NCBI RefSeq assembly: GCF_016765675.1 | Contig: NZ_JAESWB010000025.1 | Location: forward strand, 186,001-250,000 | DNA from: Neobacillus paridis | GTDB taxonomy: Bacteria; Bacillota; Bacilli; Bacillales; Cytobacillaceae | Direction of reading: 5' to 3' | DNA length: 64,000 bases | In this document: one piece after another, positions 63,727 through 64,000 of the stretch | Layout: each line of letters opens with the position of its first letter | Numbering within the stretch: position 1 is the first letter of the stretch | Notes under the pieces: generated by a model | What the model saw: only the letters and a program-made list of their open reading frames with translations | What the model was told of the DNA's origin: nothing | The model's database searches: none | Translations under genes and position numbers: made by a program

Positions 63727-64000
63727 ATGCAAAACCTCATTTTAGCCTCTTCTTCTCCACGGCGAAAAGAACTTCTAGAAAATCTCCACTTAACATTTGC
63801 AATTTCCAGCAGCGAAGTTGATGAAAGCTACAACCCGAAGCTTACACCGGAAGAAGTCGTTATGGAACTGGCAGAACGGAAAGCACGGGCGGTTTTTAAC
63901 CAGCATCGGGATGCTTATGTAATTGGCGCCGATACAATTGTGGTGGCGAATGAGCAAATTTTGGGCAAGCCGGCAGATGAGGCGGAAGCTATTTCAATGT
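63727..64000 (+). CDS. maf: Maf nucleotide pyrophosphatase (3' truncated by window end)
   Basis: The first 91 residues of a Maf protein. The start is ATG 63727 behind AAGGTGATG. Characteristic blocks are LILASSSPRRKELLENL with the SxxR-x-LL signature, SSEVDESYNP, and GADTIVVANEQILGKP with the catalytic Asp. In B. subtilis maf follows spoIIB, precedes radC-mreB and affects septation; the family hydrolyses modified nucleoside triphosphates. The remaining half lies outside the window. Confidence 0.93.
   Translation, partial: MQNLILASSSPRRKELLENLHLTFAISSSEVDESYNPKLTPEEVVMELAERKARAVFNQHRDAYVIGADTIVVANEQILGKPADEAEAISM

Overview
The window is chromosomal DNA of an endospore-forming member of the Bacillaceae (Bacillus/Neobacillus-like). 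The gene order from mutS2 to maf follows the Bacillus subtilis chromosome closely, sporulation and germination genes are present (gerE, gerM, lonB, spoVID, ysxE, spoIIB), starts are often TTG or GTG behind strong AAGGAGG-type ribosome sites, and SigA-type promoters and T-rich intrinsic terminators are easy to read. No phage, CRISPR array or intact insertion sequence was seen.

Layout. 1-6.5 kb: the end of mutS2, a DUF350 membrane protein, and the fatty-acid beta-oxidation cluster lcfA-fadR-fadB-etfB-etfA, with a clear FadR operator over the fadR promoter. 6.6-19.7 kb: trxA, uvrC, yslB, the sdhCAB respiratory complex II operon, gerE, a MarR regulator, murI, gerM, rph, rdgB, ysnB, a tRNA-Arg(TCT) gene and the TPR-like ysoA. 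19.8-27.8 kb: protein quality control (tig, clpX, lonB, lonA) and the ribosome-assembly GTPase engB. 27.8-34.9 kb: a small membrane protein and the tetrapyrrole operon hemA-hemX-hemC-hemD-hemB-hemL. 35-42.1 kb: spoVID, ysxE, a small membrane protein, a T-box leader with valS, and folC.

42.2-62.2 kb is the unusual part. Between folC and spoIIB, where B. subtilis has only the prepilin peptidase gene comC, this genome carries about 20 kb of type IV pilus genes. It encodes assembly and retraction motors (PilB, PilT), platform (PilC), alignment proteins (PilM, PilN, PilO), a prepilin peptidase in the comC position, two PilA-like pilins and a separate reverse-strand operon of three minor pilins (PilV-like, PilW-like and a 686-residue PilX-like protein with a probable beta-solenoid body). 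Facing that operon is a 948-residue secreted VWA protein that looks like a pilus-tip adhesin. A membrane diguanylate cyclase opens the region, and PilB has an N-terminal MshEN-like domain of a kind that can bind cyclic-di-GMP, so the locus may hold both producer and receiver of the signal. Three more proteins (an acidic membrane protein, a PRC-barrel protein and a VanW/G5 protein) lead the main pilus operon and have no role I can assign.

Other points of interest are three intergenic arrays of 20-22 bp phased degenerate repeats, each with a different core; two near-identical GGTGTCAGGCAC palindromes that act as two-way terminators at convergent gene ends; and a folded repeat element at the end of the pilus operon that appears to have supplied the last residues of the final pilin. 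The window ends inside maf.
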